64,000 nt of DNA from the NCBI GenBank assembly GCA_903828595.1, contig CAIKMS010000033.1:1-64000 (forward strand), in the 5' to 3' direction. Positions within the stretch are counted from its first letter, which is position 1; every line of letters begins with the position of its first letter. The notes under the pieces were generated by a model, which saw only the letters and a program-made list of their open reading frames with translations, did not search any database and was not told where the DNA came from. This document shows, one piece after another, positions 18,733 to 28,209 of this stretch. This DNA is from an uncultured Pseudomonadota bacterium (GTDB lineage Bacteria > Pseudomonadota > Gammaproteobacteria > Steroidobacterales > Steroidobacteraceae). The position numbers and the translations under genes are program-made.

Positions 18733-19044
18733 TTAGTTCACGAAGCTCTTCAGGCCGGTCAGGGCCAGAATGCGAACTTTCTTCGAAGCAGGCTTCGCCT
18801 TGAAAGTCATTTCCTCGCCGGTGAACGGGTTGGTGCCCTTGCGCGCCTTGGTGGCAGGCTTCTTAACGACCTTCATCTTGGCCAGACCGGGCAGCGTGAA
18901 AACGCCGGGTCCCTTGAGGCTCTTCTTGATGATGCCATCGAGCGACTCGAATACGGCAGCTACCTGCTTACGGCTCAGCTCGGTATCCGCAGCAATCTGC
19001 GTCAAAATCTCGGACTTGGTCGGGGCCTTGGTCACTTTCGCCAT
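18733..19044 (-). CDS. HU-family DNA-binding protein
   Basis: A 103-residue nucleoid protein of the HU/IHF family. The helical N-terminus (TKSEILTQIAADTELSRKQV) is followed by the beta-arm region KGTNPFTGEEMTFKAKPASKKV, which matches the RNPxTGE-type DNA-intercalating loop, here with Thr in place of Arg before the Asn. A Lys-rich insert (KVVKKPATKARK) sets it apart from the standard 90-residue HU. AGGAG eleven bases upstream supports the ATG at 19044, and the 12-codon extension upstream is unlike the family. A clear terminator follows it. Confidence 0.92.
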   Translation of the reverse strand: MAKVTKAPTKSEILTQIAADTELSRKQVAAVFESLDGIIKKSLKGPGVFTLPGLAKMKVVKKPATKARKGTNPFTGEEMTFKAKPASKKVRILALTGLKSFVN

Positions 19045-19475
19045 GTGCTTACTATCTCCTGAGATGCCACGATGGATCATGATTAATCCGAGTGGCGGGC
19101 TAACAAAACTTTGTGTGGGAATGAACCCGGTGGCAAGTATCGCGCGTGTTCACACTAAGATAAAAGGGGTCAACGCTTATAAACGGCACTTTTTTAGCGG
19201 TTAGTAGCAAAAAAAATCTGTTTTTCCGGTTTTTTTGCTCCGTGACGATGCTTAAGAGCCTTAATTTCCGCATGGATCGTGCGCTCATCGCATCGTTTAC
19301 CTGTTCTCGTCGCTAACAAAAGCCAGAACAAAAGCCAGCGTATCAACGCATGACGACTAAGTTCGTGACGGTGTAGGTCCGGCAAGCTGGGCTTTTACGT
19401 TATGATTGCGGCGGCGCAAGATAATTATTAGTGCTTTCCCTTAAGCCCCATGGGCGATCTAAAGAGAGTTGTTGT
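19045..19475. other. Divergent intergenic region between HU and J-domain genes
   Basis: About 430 bases hold the divergent promoters of the leftward HU gene and the rightward J-domain gene. A T-rich and A-rich patch near 19192-19240 stands out. No gene or RNA that I recognise is present. Confidence 0.5.
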
Positions 19476-20636
19476 TTGAACGAAGAAAAGCCTACATCCG
19501 TTGATGCGGCGATAGCGATAAGGGTGGCGCAGGATGATGCGAAACCGCTGACCAAAACGCAAAAACGTTTCAATAAGCTCTTGGAAAAACTCGCGGCACA
19601 GCGGGTTGAGATTGGCCAGTGGCGAGAATTCAAAGAGCTCTATCAAAAACGGCTTATTAAAGAGTACCAACCCTTAGCGGCCCGTCTTAGAGAAAAACGC
19701 ATTGCGCTACTGCGTCTGTTTGATGCCGCATTGCGGGACGATTCGCTGAGCAAGCGGCACACGGATGCGTTGCACCGAATCCTGACCGACATGGTCACCA
19801 AGCTTTTAGCAGAGGCTAAAGATCCGGAGCTTATTACGCTGCACGATCGGTATGCCGATCACCGCTACGAAGAAGTTCAGTACGAGGAGTTCCAATACCT
19901 TAAGGCGTTAGCTAAACAAGACTACGGGATTGACGTGGCGGAATACGACGGTGAGGAGACTCCGGAAGAATTTGCCGATTGGCTGTCTGATAAAATTCGC
20001 CAAAGCAAAGAAAACGTTGAGAATGCAACCGAAAGTGCGGCAGGCGACGAGGCCAAGCCCACTGCCCGAGAGGCGGCAAAAGCAAAGTTAGCGGAAGGCG
20101 GAAGCCGTGCGGTCCGACAAGTATTTCGCAAGCTCGTCAGTGAATTACATCCGGATCGTGAGGCCGATCCTACTGAACGTGAACGTAAGACTGAGCTCAT
20201 GCAGCAAGTCAATCAGGCCTATGACGCTGACGATTTGCTGGCCTTACTGGAGTTGCAGTTTCAGACCGAACAAATCGATGCCCAAACGTTGGCGACCTTC
20301 GCCGATGAACATCTCAAAAGCTATATCCATGTGCTGGAGACTCAATCGCGCGAGCTATCAGACGAACTGGACACAGTTGTAGCGCCTTTTGCGCGGGTAG
20401 TAGGTCCCGCGGAAGCTCATCAATTGAAACCCGCTGTCGTACAGAGGTCTCTCAATGCCGACATCGCGGATCTGCAGCAGGTCCTGCGCGGCATCGAATC
20501 GGAGCTCATCCTGTTCAGGGATGTCCGCTATCTTCGAGCCAGCGTCGCGAGCTACCGCATGACCCGGGCACGGGTGGACGGCGACGATGACTCACCGGCC
20601 CCCACCCGCTCTAAAAGCCGGCGTCGCCGGTCGTGA
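19476..20636 (+). CDS. J-domain protein with long helical regions
   Basis: A soluble, strongly charged protein of about 386 residues. The N-terminal part (about 1-170) is Lys/Glu/Arg-rich and predicted helical or coiled coil. In the middle lies a J-domain-like stretch, with VFRKLVSELHPDRE containing the HPD tripeptide that activates Hsp70 ATPase, followed by ELMQQVNQAYDADD. The C-terminal half is helical again and ends in an Arg/Ser-rich basic tail. It probably recruits DnaK to some partner. The start is uncertain: TTG at 19476 has GAGAG at the right distance, while a GTG at 19431 would add 15 residues. It converges with pbpG. Confidence 0.8.
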   Translation: MNEEKPTSVDAAIAIRVAQDDAKPLTKTQKRFNKLLEKLAAQRVEIGQWREFKELYQKRLIKEYQPLAARLREKRIALLRLFDAALRDDSLSKRHTDALHRILTDMVTKLLAEAKDPELITLHDRYADHRYEEVQYEEFQYLKALAKQDYGIDVAEYDGEETPEEFADWLSDKIRQSKENVENATESAAGDEAKPTAREAAKAKLAEGGSRAVRQVFRKLVSELHPDREADPTERERKTELMQQVNQAYDADDLLALLELQFQTEQIDAQTLATFADEHLKSYIHVLETQSRELSDELDTVVAPFARVVGPAEAHQLKPAVVQRSLNADIADLQQVLRGIESELILFRDVRYLRASVASYRMTRARVDGDDDSPAPTRSKSRRRRS

Positions 20637-20645
20637 CGCACGACT

Positions 20646-21521
20646 TCAGCTGACGCGCCATGCTCCGCTCTCGCCCATTTGACGATCCAGCCATTTACGG
20701 ATCCGCTCGGCATCAGCCACCCGAGTGAACTTGCCAAAAGAATCCAGGAGTACAATCACCACCGAGCGCCCATGCATGATGGCCTTTAAGACCAGGCAAC
20801 GTCCGGCCTCGGAAATATAGCCCGTTTTTTGCACGACGATATGCCAAGCCGGGTTTTTCACCAGACCGTCGGTGTTGTGGAATTCCAGCACCCGAGAATT
20901 TACCAGCAACTCATGGCTCTCATCGGTGGAGTACTCTCGAATCGCCGGCACGTGCGAGGCGGCGATGACCAACTTCGCCAGATCGTGAGGACTTGCGACG
21001 TTGTCGCTAGCTAAGCCCGTAGGATCCACAAAATGAGTATCCGTCATCAGTAAAGCACGTGCCTTGGCGTTCATGGCGGCCACGCAGGCAGACAATCCAC
21101 CCGGATAATGACGCGCAAGAGCATTAGCGGCTCGGTTTTCAGAGGACATGAGCGCGACGTGCAGCAAATCATCGCGCGTGAAGCGAGAGCCGACCACCAG
21201 TCTTGACGCTGACGGTTTAGCAAGGTCGGTGTCTTCCTCGGTGATGGTGATTTTCTCATCGAGCGACTGCTTAGCGTCCAAAACCACCAAGGCGGTCATT
21301 AACTTAGTAATTGAGGCAACCGGCGCCGCCACGTCGGACTGCTTGGCATAGAGCACGTGTGATGTTTTCTCATCCATAACCAACACGGAATTGGAGCGCA
21401 CGTCGACTGGATGCGAACGTGGCGCTGCTGAATGGCGCGCATCTACCGTCTGACAGACCAGTTGAAGCATTATCGCTACGCAAACCCAAGTCCAGGCACC
21501 AAAACGGGATTGGTTAATCAT
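20646..21521 (-). CDS. pbpG: D-alanyl-D-alanine endopeptidase (PBP7-like)
   Basis: A 291-residue low-molecular-weight penicillin-binding protein of peptidase family S11. The signal peptide (about 1-28) exports it to the periplasm. The three catalytic motifs are intact: SITK (Ser70 to Lys73), SEN (127-129) and KTG (232-234). Its short length, with no C-terminal amphipathic anchor, matches PBP7/PbpG, which cuts DD-crosslinks in peptidoglycan, rather than the longer DacA or DacC. It is monocistronic and converges with the J-domain gene, leaving nine bases between stops. Confidence 0.9.
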   Translation of the reverse strand: MINQSRFGAWTWVCVAIMLQLVCQTVDARHSAAPRSHPVDVRSNSVLVMDEKTSHVLYAKQSDVAAPVASITKLMTALVVLDAKQSLDEKITITEEDTDLAKPSASRLVVGSRFTRDDLLHVALMSSENRAANALARHYPGGLSACVAAMNAKARALLMTDTHFVDPTGLASDNVASPHDLAKLVIAASHVPAIREYSTDESHELLVNSRVLEFHNTDGLVKNPAWHIVVQKTGYISEAGRCLVLKAIMHGRSVVIVLLDSFGKFTRVADAERIRKWLDRQMGESGAWRVS

Positions 21522-22314
21522 GCGTTTCTACGGACCTCCATGACGCTGCGGTAGAGTAAACACAAGCGATGAACGACTCGTGCGCTGACTATAGGAATCA
21601 TCGGCAAGTAAAGCAAATTCTCCAGTCATTGGCCCGCCAATTTTCAGCAGTGCACACGTTGCGTCGCCACGACGATGAATGAACGCATCGAGCATAAAAA
21701 AGCACATCAACCCTCAAGCTTCTGCCCGTGTGAGGCCTCCGCCCAACACGGCGGCACACCGGTAGCAAGGACCCCATCGGCATTCTTCATCGGACCTGGT
21801 CGATATCTAATCTGCTCATCAGCCTGCTCTGCTCAAAAACCGATCCGCTCCCATAGCGCCATGGCGAGGGCCGCAATCAGCCTGAACCGAACGCTGTCAC
21901 AAAGACACAAAGGTCACTGTAGTCGCGTACATCTAGAGCAAACTTAAGACGCCCTTGCGACAATTAAAGCCAGCCGTAAGTTAGGGCAATCTAGACTTTA
22001 AATTAAGTATTTTTTTATAATATAATCAGTAATTTATAATTACAACTTAATTATAATTATTGATATTAAGCGACATAGTACTGAGATGTTTTATCTCGAA
22101 AAAGCCTCAAGTAACCCTTGAGATACCCATGGTACTCATTGCCCGTCCGCGGGCTAGCTCATGGAAATAACAACGACGTTGCACCGGCCGCTACGAGGCA
22201 TATCCAACTCCATACCGTTGCGCTGCGCAGGATGAAATCACCCACCGATTGGCGAATTTTTAGTGCACCAAACGATCGCCTGAGTACTGCGCTGGGCAGC
22301 AGCTGAGTGCGGGC
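21522..22314. other. Long gene-poor intergenic region with AT-rich tract
   Basis: Nearly 800 bases without a convincing gene. Frames of 60-90 codons exist but look random, with no ribosome binding sites and no likeness to known families. The segment 21990-22075 is almost pure A/T (runs of attaa, ttataat and aattataatt), in sharp contrast to its surroundings. The pbpG promoter must lie at the left end. A decayed gene or a regulatory RNA cannot be excluded. Confidence 0.55.
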
Positions 22315-23178
22315 TCAGCCTAGCAAGACCTCTCGTAGAGCACTGAGGTTGTGTTCGGTATGCGTGAGAATCAAGTTAATGTCCTGCTCGCTAAGCTTCA
22401 GGCTCTGCAGAGCATTAATGCCGCTCAATAGTGTGCGATCCCCAGCGCGCTCGAGTAGGACTTCGGCCAGCGCGACACTGACAATCACCACATCGGTGAT
22501 ATCCGCATTAGGATGCGGGGTGCGCTCATAACGGTTTTGATGCCCCACCGCATCACACATGATCTGTTCAAATCCCCAGGACTCCAGAACGGCTCGACCC
22601 AGCTCGGGATGCCAATCGGCAATAAAGTCACGCACGGCAGTCTCATAGGGCATGCCATCGGAAACACTGGCAGCGCGAACGAGAATATAAAAATGTCCAA
22701 TCCCGTGCAGTAGTCCGGTCAAAAAGACCTTGTCCGGCGGCACACCCAGACGTCGGGCCAGCACCTGGCAAATCGAGGCTACGGCAATGCTTTTTTCCCA
22801 CAGGCGACTCAGCGGCTCAGCCACCGCGCGCAACGAGCTATCGGCCTTCATCTGCTGCATGGCAAAAGCCATAGTGACCGACTGAACTAACGAATTGCCC
22901 AGTCGCGTAACCGCTTGTCTCAAGTTGGTGAGCGGCACGCCGGTCGGGTTAAAAATAGACGAACTGGCGGTTTGGATTAAGCGAGCTGACAACCGGGGTT
23001 CGGTACCAGCGACTCGCACGATGTCCTCAGCGGTGCTTTTCGGATTAGTGATAGCTTGCCGAACTCGTGAAACCACCCCAGGAAAGCACGGTAGGTTGAG
23101 AGGACCTGAGGCAAGTTCTTCGCTAATTTGTTGCAAGAATTGCTCAACAACCAACGGCACTTCTTCGGTGTCGGACAT
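22315..23178 (-). CDS. HDOD domain signalling protein
   Basis: A 287-residue protein made up almost wholly of an HDOD domain, a relative of the HD phosphohydrolase fold that has lost most of its metal ligands. The opening LPCFPGVVSRVRQAI and the inner FLTGLLHGIGHF are typical. Such proteins act as adaptors in cyclic-di-GMP or two-component signalling and in control of motility or competence. It starts 11 bases after the stop of the aminotransferase gene and so is probably cotranscribed with it. No output or receiver domain is attached. Confidence 0.85.
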   Translation of the reverse strand: MSDTEEVPLVVEQFLQQISEELASGPLNLPCFPGVVSRVRQAITNPKSTAEDIVRVAGTEPRLSARLIQTASSSIFNPTGVPLTNLRQAVTRLGNSLVQSVTMAFAMQQMKADSSLRAVAEPLSRLWEKSIAVASICQVLARRLGVPPDKVFLTGLLHGIGHFYILVRAASVSDGMPYETAVRDFIADWHPELGRAVLESWGFEQIMCDAVGHQNRYERTPHPNADITDVVIVSVALAEVLLERAGDRTLLSGINALQSLKLSEQDINLILTHTEHNLSALREVLLG

Positions 23179-23189
23179 TAAACCCTGCC

Positions 23190-24347
23190 TTATACCGTGC
23201 TCAAGCGACGAGCCCCTTCAATCAAGGTTTCCTCGTCTTTAGCGAAGCTCAGACGAATTACCCCGTGATCGGTACCCTGATGGTAGAACGCCGATAGCGG
23301 TATGGTGGCCACCTTAAAGTCGCGTATCAGTCGAACAACAAAATCGCTGTCACTTTCTGCTGAAAAGCCGCGAAACCGCGCCAACATAAAAAAGCTTCCC
23401 CCGCTCGGCAGCAACTCAAAGCGCGAATTCGCCAACCCCGAGGCCAGCAGATCACGTTTTTGCTGGTAAAAGGCCGACAGACCACGGTAGCTCTGCGCAT
23501 CTTCCATTTGCTCAGCAAAAGCGTGTTGCATCGGCGTATCGGCGGCAAAGGCCATGTACTGATGCACCAGCCGAATCTCGTGGGTCAACGCCGCCGGGGC
23601 GAGGCAGTAGCCTACGCGCCATCCTGTCACGTGATATTGCTTGCCGAACGATGAAATGATCACGCTGCGCGAGGCCAACTCCGGGTGCGTGGCCATACCG
23701 TGATGACGGGCCCCGTCAAATACCACGTGTTCATAAACCTCATCAGACAGGATGATGATCGAGGTTCCACGCGTGATCGCAGCCAGTTGGTCCAGATCTT
23801 GGGCGGTAAACACCGTTGCTGTTGGGTTATGCGGTGTATTAACGATGATCATCCGGGTGCGAGCCGAAATAGCCGCTTTCACGGCCTGCCAATCCACCCG
23901 AAAGTCCGGTGCCGTTAAGCCTACCGAAATTGGCGTCGCGCCTTGCAAAAGGATGGTGGGCGCATAGGAGTCAAAAGCGGGCTCGATAAAAATAACCTCG
24001 TCCCCTGAATGCACCAAGGCACTGATGGCCGCGCACAGGCCTTCCGTGGCCGAGGCAACCACCGTGATTTCCTCGTCCGGGTCGTAGTCCATCGCGTACA
24101 GCTGAGCGGTTTTTTTGGCGATAGCGTGGCGCAAGGCGGCCAGACCAATCATGGGCGCGTATTGGTTGTGTCCGTTACGCATCGCCTTAACGGCGCAGTC
24201 CACTAACCGGGAATCGCACGGAAAATTCGGCGCACCCTGCGACAAGTTCAAGGCGCCGTACTGTGCTGATAGATTGCCGATCACACTGAAAATATTAGTG
24301 CCTATACCAGGCAGCTTCGATGAGGGTGCGCAAGGGCTAATGATCAA
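23190..24347 (-). CDS. ybdL: Class I/II PLP aminotransferase, YbdL-like (methionine aminotransferase)
   Basis: A 385-residue fold-type I PLP enzyme. Conserved features are LNLSQGAPNFP near the N-terminus, the NTPHNPTATVF turn that binds the carboxylate, SDEVYEHVVFD with the Asp that holds the pyridine nitrogen, and SSFGKQYHVTGWRVGY with the Schiff-base Lys. The opening SKLPGIGTNIFS resembles YbdL and KYAT-like enzymes that transaminate methionine, Phe or kynurenine. The start codon is a TTG, with AAGGA nine bases upstream; the family alignment supports this N-terminus. The HDOD gene follows in the same direction. Confidence 0.85.
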   Translation of the reverse strand: MIISPCAPSSKLPGIGTNIFSVIGNLSAQYGALNLSQGAPNFPCDSRLVDCAVKAMRNGHNQYAPMIGLAALRHAIAKKTAQLYAMDYDPDEEITVVASATEGLCAAISALVHSGDEVIFIEPAFDSYAPTILLQGATPISVGLTAPDFRVDWQAVKAAISARTRMIIVNTPHNPTATVFTAQDLDQLAAITRGTSIIILSDEVYEHVVFDGARHHGMATHPELASRSVIISSFGKQYHVTGWRVGYCLAPAALTHEIRLVHQYMAFAADTPMQHAFAEQMEDAQSYRGLSAFYQQKRDLLASGLANSRFELLPSGGSFFMLARFRGFSAESDSDFVVRLIRDFKVATIPLSAFYHQGTDHGVIRLSFAKDEETLIEGARRLSTV

Positions 24348-24677
24348 AACGATAGTCCTTTTTAAATTGAAGTGCGATCAAGTAACCTGTCCGTCTCGCT
24401 AGGTGACGATCGTTCTCACCTATCCGACTCGGGTAACGAGTTAAACCTCACTTACGCTTCAATATAAAGAACTTTGTGGTTTTATGACATCGGAAAAATC
24501 AGATGTAGCTGGCCCCTTGGGACTATGGCGGCAAACGTATGTTGAGTTGTCAGTAACTAACAACCCCGCTGCCAGTGTGCTGACAGCGGGGTCGTTGCGA
24601 TCAAAACTTGCCTGCATAGGCATGGTCGCCACGCGCTATCGAGTCTGCTAGTGCCAGACCCGATACCGTGGCTGTTT
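24348..24677. other. Intergenic region downstream of the sedolisin gene
   Basis: A 330-base spacer holding the promoter of the YbdL-like gene at its left side and, near 24563-24592, a strong hairpin at the end of the sedolisin transcript. I see nothing else in it. Confidence 0.5.
24563..24592 (-). terminator. Hairpin terminator of the sedolisin gene
   Basis: The arms accccgctg (24563-24571) and cagcggggt (24584-24592) pair perfectly around a 12-base loop, about 85 bases after the stop of the leftward protease gene. The tail on the reverse strand (TGTTAGTTACT) is only modestly T-rich, so termination may be partial. Confidence 0.6.
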
Positions 24678-27305
24678 TTAGCGAGCGGTAATCGTAATGG
24701 GCAAGGTTAATACCGCGGTGGCGCCGTTACCGTCCTTGGCCGTGACCTTAATAGCCCAATTGCCCACCAGAGGATTTGCCCAACTCAGCGTTAAGGTAGT
24801 ACCGGTCAGTCCTAAGGCCATTCCATTAGGAACACCGGCAATGCTGACCGATACCGTGTTAGACGTACTGTCCGTAATGCTAATCGACACGGACATTTTA
24901 GTCCCGGCAGGACCGGTATACCCGGTCCCGGAGATGACCGGGCCTGACGCGGTGATCTGCACCGTGTAGGTACCTTGTCCGGTTAAACCGGTCTTTGAGT
25001 CGGTCGCCGACACCTTAACCGGGTAGGTCCCAGCCGTCGGGCTTGACCAGCTTACTACACCGTTACTGGCTATCGTCATACCCGACGGTGCGCCGCTTAA
25101 CGTATAAGTCAGCGGGTTGGGATCGCTGGCCATGACGCTAAAGGACAGCGCGCTACCCGCAGTACCGTTGATGGTCGCGGATTGCACCGAGGGTGGTGCT
25201 GGTGGCGAGATAACCACGCTATAGCGACCCTGGCCGACCAGTCCGCTCGTCGTATCTTTAACGTTGACACTGACACTGTAGGTGCCGGCTACGGCGCTGG
25301 CCCAAGACACGGTACCGGAGCTACTGATGGTCATGCCAGTCGGTGCGCCCGACAGTGACAAGACCACCGCATTGGTGTCGGTTGTGGACGCCGTGAAGTT
25401 CAGCGCCAGACCGGCGATGCCTTGAACTGAGCCCGAGGATACGACCGGTGCCACAGGACCGGAGATCGTAAGCGTGAGTGTGCCACTGCCAGTGAGACCG
25501 CTTTGTGTATCCGTTGCTTTAACCGTGATGCTGTATTGACCCGCCACTGGAGCCGGCCAGCTGACGTTGCCGCTAGAGGAGATCACCATGCCGGCCGGAG
25601 CGTTCATCAACGAGAAACTGACCGGATTCGTGTTGACTACCTTGACGGTAAAGCTCAGCGGCGTACCGGTAACACCGCTTACGCTGGCTGACGTTACCAC
25701 CGGAGCCGTAGGCCCAGGGCTTACCGGTTGGCTGGCTGTTCCACTCACCAGCGCAGACACCACACTCGTCGCGTTAGGCGTTCCCAATCCCGTGGGCAAG
25801 TCGTAACCGGTCGTTGCTGAACACGTAGGGCACGTGCCGTCGGAGCCGGTTTTAATGTCCAAAAATGCCGCGGAGTACAAGCTTGCCGATGCGCCCACGC
25901 TACCGTAGAGCACGGTTTGCGGTGTGGTCACGGTACCCTGGGATTGCAAAGCGCGCTGTGCATTGGCAATCGCCAGTATACCCGCCCACTGGGGCGCCGC
26001 GATGCTCGTTCCACCCGCGCTGACCCAGCTCGAAGTCGTGCTGTTCGGAGCAATCGTGACCACATACTGGCCGGTGCTGGGGTCTGAATTAAAAGCCACG
26101 TCCGATACGGAACGAAAGCTTGGAGCATTAAGACCCGGAACGGCCTTCGTGGTCTGCCAGGCTGGCGCGGTTGTGTACTGGCTAACGCCACCCCCACTAC
26201 CTGACCAGACGGTTTCAGTGCGCGGGCCGCTTCCGGTAAAGGTTAGGCTAGTACCGCCGACGGCCAGTACGCGGGTCGATACCGCGGGCCATTCAACTCC
26301 GGCACCGTTATCCCCAGCCGCGGCCGTGTAGGACATGCCCTTGCCCGTGAAATTCGAGTCTACGTCAGCGGTAAAGCCGCCTTCAGGGGTACCAAAGCTC
26401 ATCGATACCGATCCAGGACCCATGGAATTGGCTAAAGCAACAGCACCCAGCAAGCTCGGCACGGTGGCATCCTGAGCCTCAATTAATACAATGCGAGCAA
26501 ACGGCGCGGTCGCATGGCTCCATTGAACATCCATGGCAATTTCTGTCGCCCATCCCGAATCGTAGGCGGGAACAGTCGAGGTCATGCCACCGCTGGATGT
26601 GCTGTAGACCACCGAAAAAGTACAGCCGTTGGTGGGCGCCGAGGCCAATGGCAAAGTGGCGTTAGTGGCGATGTTTACCGTGGTGCAATTGGGCAAACCA
26701 AACTTTTGGTTAAAAGCGGCTAATTCGGCCGCCGCATTGGGATCGCCCTTGGCGTCGACCAAATATATCGTCTGACCAGCGCCCAGTTGCGCGGCCTGGC
26801 TCGCCGTTAAATTCGAGAAAGAACTTGGTAAGGCAGGCAGGTTATACGCGGCACGAATCTGAGCAGGCGTGTAGGTGGCCACCGCCGTGCCAGACGCCAT
26901 CGGTGTCGGCTCCAGATCCTCGAGACGATTGCTCTTAGGCGCAATACCGTTACGCCGGGCATCATCCAACACCTGCCAGGTCAGCCGTCGGGTAGACAGC
27001 CCTGACAAGGCTTCCGGTACGTATTGCACGTGTGGCGGCACCAGGCCGCGGTTCGTCGCGTCATCCGCCTCTACGTCAGTTGGTTCGTCCAACCATACCG
27101 GTGCCACGTGAAAGGCCGGTACTGCCTGCAGCTCATTAAAGCTGGCTGAGGGCGTTGTCAGTTGAAGCTTGAATTGCGCGGCCGGCTGTATGCCGGGACT
27201 CGTGGAAGTCTGGCTGATCCCGCAAGCGGTCAGCAGAAGCCCAGCACTCACTAAAGCCAGCGTGTGGCCGCATGCGCGGGCGAGCGAGGAAGAAACTGTG
27301 GTCAT
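24678..27305 (-). CDS. Secreted sedolisin-like (S53) serine protease lipoprotein with four Ig-like repeats
   Basis: An 875-residue protein with a lipobox LLTAC (Cys28), so probably anchored to the outer membrane, then a short region with no full S53 pro-domain. The catalytic domain (about 140-515) has the sedolisin residues Glu255 and Asp259 in WATEIAMDV, oxyanion Asp332 in AAGDNGAG and nucleophile Ser434 in GGTSIAAPQWAG. The rest is four repeats of about 82 residues, each with a GxPxGM turn and an SG.VSW motif, like putative Ig (He_PIG) domains that bind glycans or surfaces. It has its own promoter and ends at a hairpin. Likely role: extracellular protein breakdown at low pH or on particles. 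Confidence 0.85.
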   Translation of the reverse strand: MTTVSSSLARACGHTLALVSAGLLLTACGISQTSTSPGIQPAAQFKLQLTTPSASFNELQAVPAFHVAPVWLDEPTDVEADDATNRGLVPPHVQYVPEALSGLSTRRLTWQVLDDARRNGIAPKSNRLEDLEPTPMASGTAVATYTPAQIRAAYNLPALPSSFSNLTASQAAQLGAGQTIYLVDAKGDPNAAAELAAFNQKFGLPNCTTVNIATNATLPLASAPTNGCTFSVVYSTSSGGMTSTVPAYDSGWATEIAMDVQWSHATAPFARIVLIEAQDATVPSLLGAVALANSMGPGSVSMSFGTPEGGFTADVDSNFTGKGMSYTAAAGDNGAGVEWPAVSTRVLAVGGTSLTFTGSGPRTETVWSGSGGGVSQYTTAPAWQTTKAVPGLNAPSFRSVSDVAFNSDPSTGQYVVTIAPNSTTSSWVSAGGTSIAAPQWAGILAIANAQRALQSQGTVTTPQTVLYGSVGASASLYSAAFLDIKTGSDGTCPTCSATTGYDLPTGLGTPNATSVVSALVSGTASQPVSPGPTAPVVTSASVSGVTGTPLSFTVKVVNTNPVSFSLMNAPAGMVISSSGNVSWPAPVAGQYSITVKATDTQSGLTGSGTLTLTISGPVAPVVSSGSVQGIAGLALNFTASTTDTNAVVLSLSGAPTGMTISSSGTVSWASAVAGTYSVSVNVKDTTSGLVGQGRYSVVISPPAPPSVQSATINGTAGSALSFSVMASDPNPLTYTLSGAPSGMTIASNGVVSWSSPTAGTYPVKVSATDSKTGLTGQGTYTVQITASGPVISGTGYTGPAGTKMSVSISITDSTSNTVSVSIAGVPNGMALGLTGTTLTLSWANPLVGNWAIKVTAKDGNGATAVLTLPITITAR

Positions 27306-27703
27306 AGCCCAACTCCCAAAAACGAGCGAGGGCTACGCTCACGACAACGTCTCTACGTTGGCAACCCCGCTACCCTGGCGCACGCGCTGTAGGTCGGAAG
27401 CTTTGCGTCCCTGCCTTTCGACAGGTATGCCCTCAATCTATACCGCACCACCGTCATTGGTCGTGCTGTGGCATAGCAGCATGCCTGCACGCTTGGAACA
27501 ACCTCACCACGATGTCAGTCGCCAGTATCGTGATTCAGCGCACTTTATTGATTTAACATTTGTCAAACCGATGAGCGTAAGGTGAGGCAGACAAACAAAG
27601 ATCACCGGAAATTAGAAGAGTTTTGATTGCCTGATGAGTAATAAAACGGGGTTGAGGGCGGTCTTTATCAACGTCCCCTGAATTACCGACACAAGGAAAA
27701 ACG
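27306..27703. other. Divergent intergenic region between sedolisin and doxX genes
   Basis: About 400 bases with divergent promoters expected. The last 20 bases hold AAGGAAAAACG ahead of the doxX ATG, a strong ribosome binding site. No gene or RNA is recognised; open frames here lack coding character. Confidence 0.5.
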
Positions 27704-28150
27704 ATGAAATTTCTTACTCGCTGGCTGCTACTTTGGCCTGAGCAGGTTGCACAGTACCTGACCTGGTTGGCCCCCTTGTTCGCACGACTGGTTGTAGGCT
27801 GGGTCTTTCTCTGGAGCGGATGGGGAAAACTGAATCACTTACCGGCTATTACCGAGAACTTTATCTCTTGGGGAATCCCGTTTCCTCATGTCTTAACCCC
27901 ATTCGTCTCCGGTGTTGAGTTCTTCGGCGGGCTATTTTTATTGCTCGGGCTGTTAACGCGTATTTCCGCAGGTGCACTGGGTATCACCATGATTGTGGCG
28001 ATCAAATCAGCAAAATGGGCTGACGTGGATTCTCTGGAGACGCTGTTGGGATTTGATGAAACCGAGTATCTGGCGTTGTTTCTGTGGCTGGCGATTGCCG
28101 GTGCTGGCAAGCTCTCGCTGGATTATCTACTGACCCGCAAACAAGCTTGA
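27704..28150 (+). CDS. DoxX-family membrane protein
   Basis: A 148-residue inner-membrane protein with four hydrophobic helices and the family features LVVGWVFLWSGWGKL in helix 1-2 and GVEFFGGLFLLLGLLTR in helix 3. DoxX proteins take part in thiol and respiratory redox chemistry, and members are regular companions of bufferin or HvfABC-type RiPP clusters. Here the gene faces the bufABC operon, with a shared terminator between them, so it may be coregulated although on the other strand. AAGGAAAAACG precedes the ATG. Confidence 0.88.
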   Translation: MKFLTRWLLLWPEQVAQYLTWLAPLFARLVVGWVFLWSGWGKLNHLPAITENFISWGIPFPHVLTPFVSGVEFFGGLFLLLGLLTRISAGALGITMIVAIKSAKWADVDSLETLLGFDETEYLALFLWLAIAGAGKLSLDYLLTRKQA

Positions 28151-28176
28151 CACCTAATACAGACATGGTGACCTAA

Positions 28177-28209
28177 TTTGCTCAACATGCCCTACGGGCA
28201 ATGAGCAAA
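28177..28209. terminator. Bidirectional hairpin terminator between doxX and bufC
   Basis: The arms tttgctca (28177-28184) and tgagcaaa (28202-28209) pair perfectly. Inside them tgccc and gggca form a second stem around a three-base loop. The hairpin fills the 59-base gap between the convergent stops, with A/T-rich outer arms that can act as terminators in both directions. Confidence 0.7.

Noticed and set aside
21675..21947. 90-codon rightward frame in the gene-poor region
   Set aside because: No ribosome binding site, no hydrophobic or conserved pattern, His/Ser/Arg-rich composition; likely chance.
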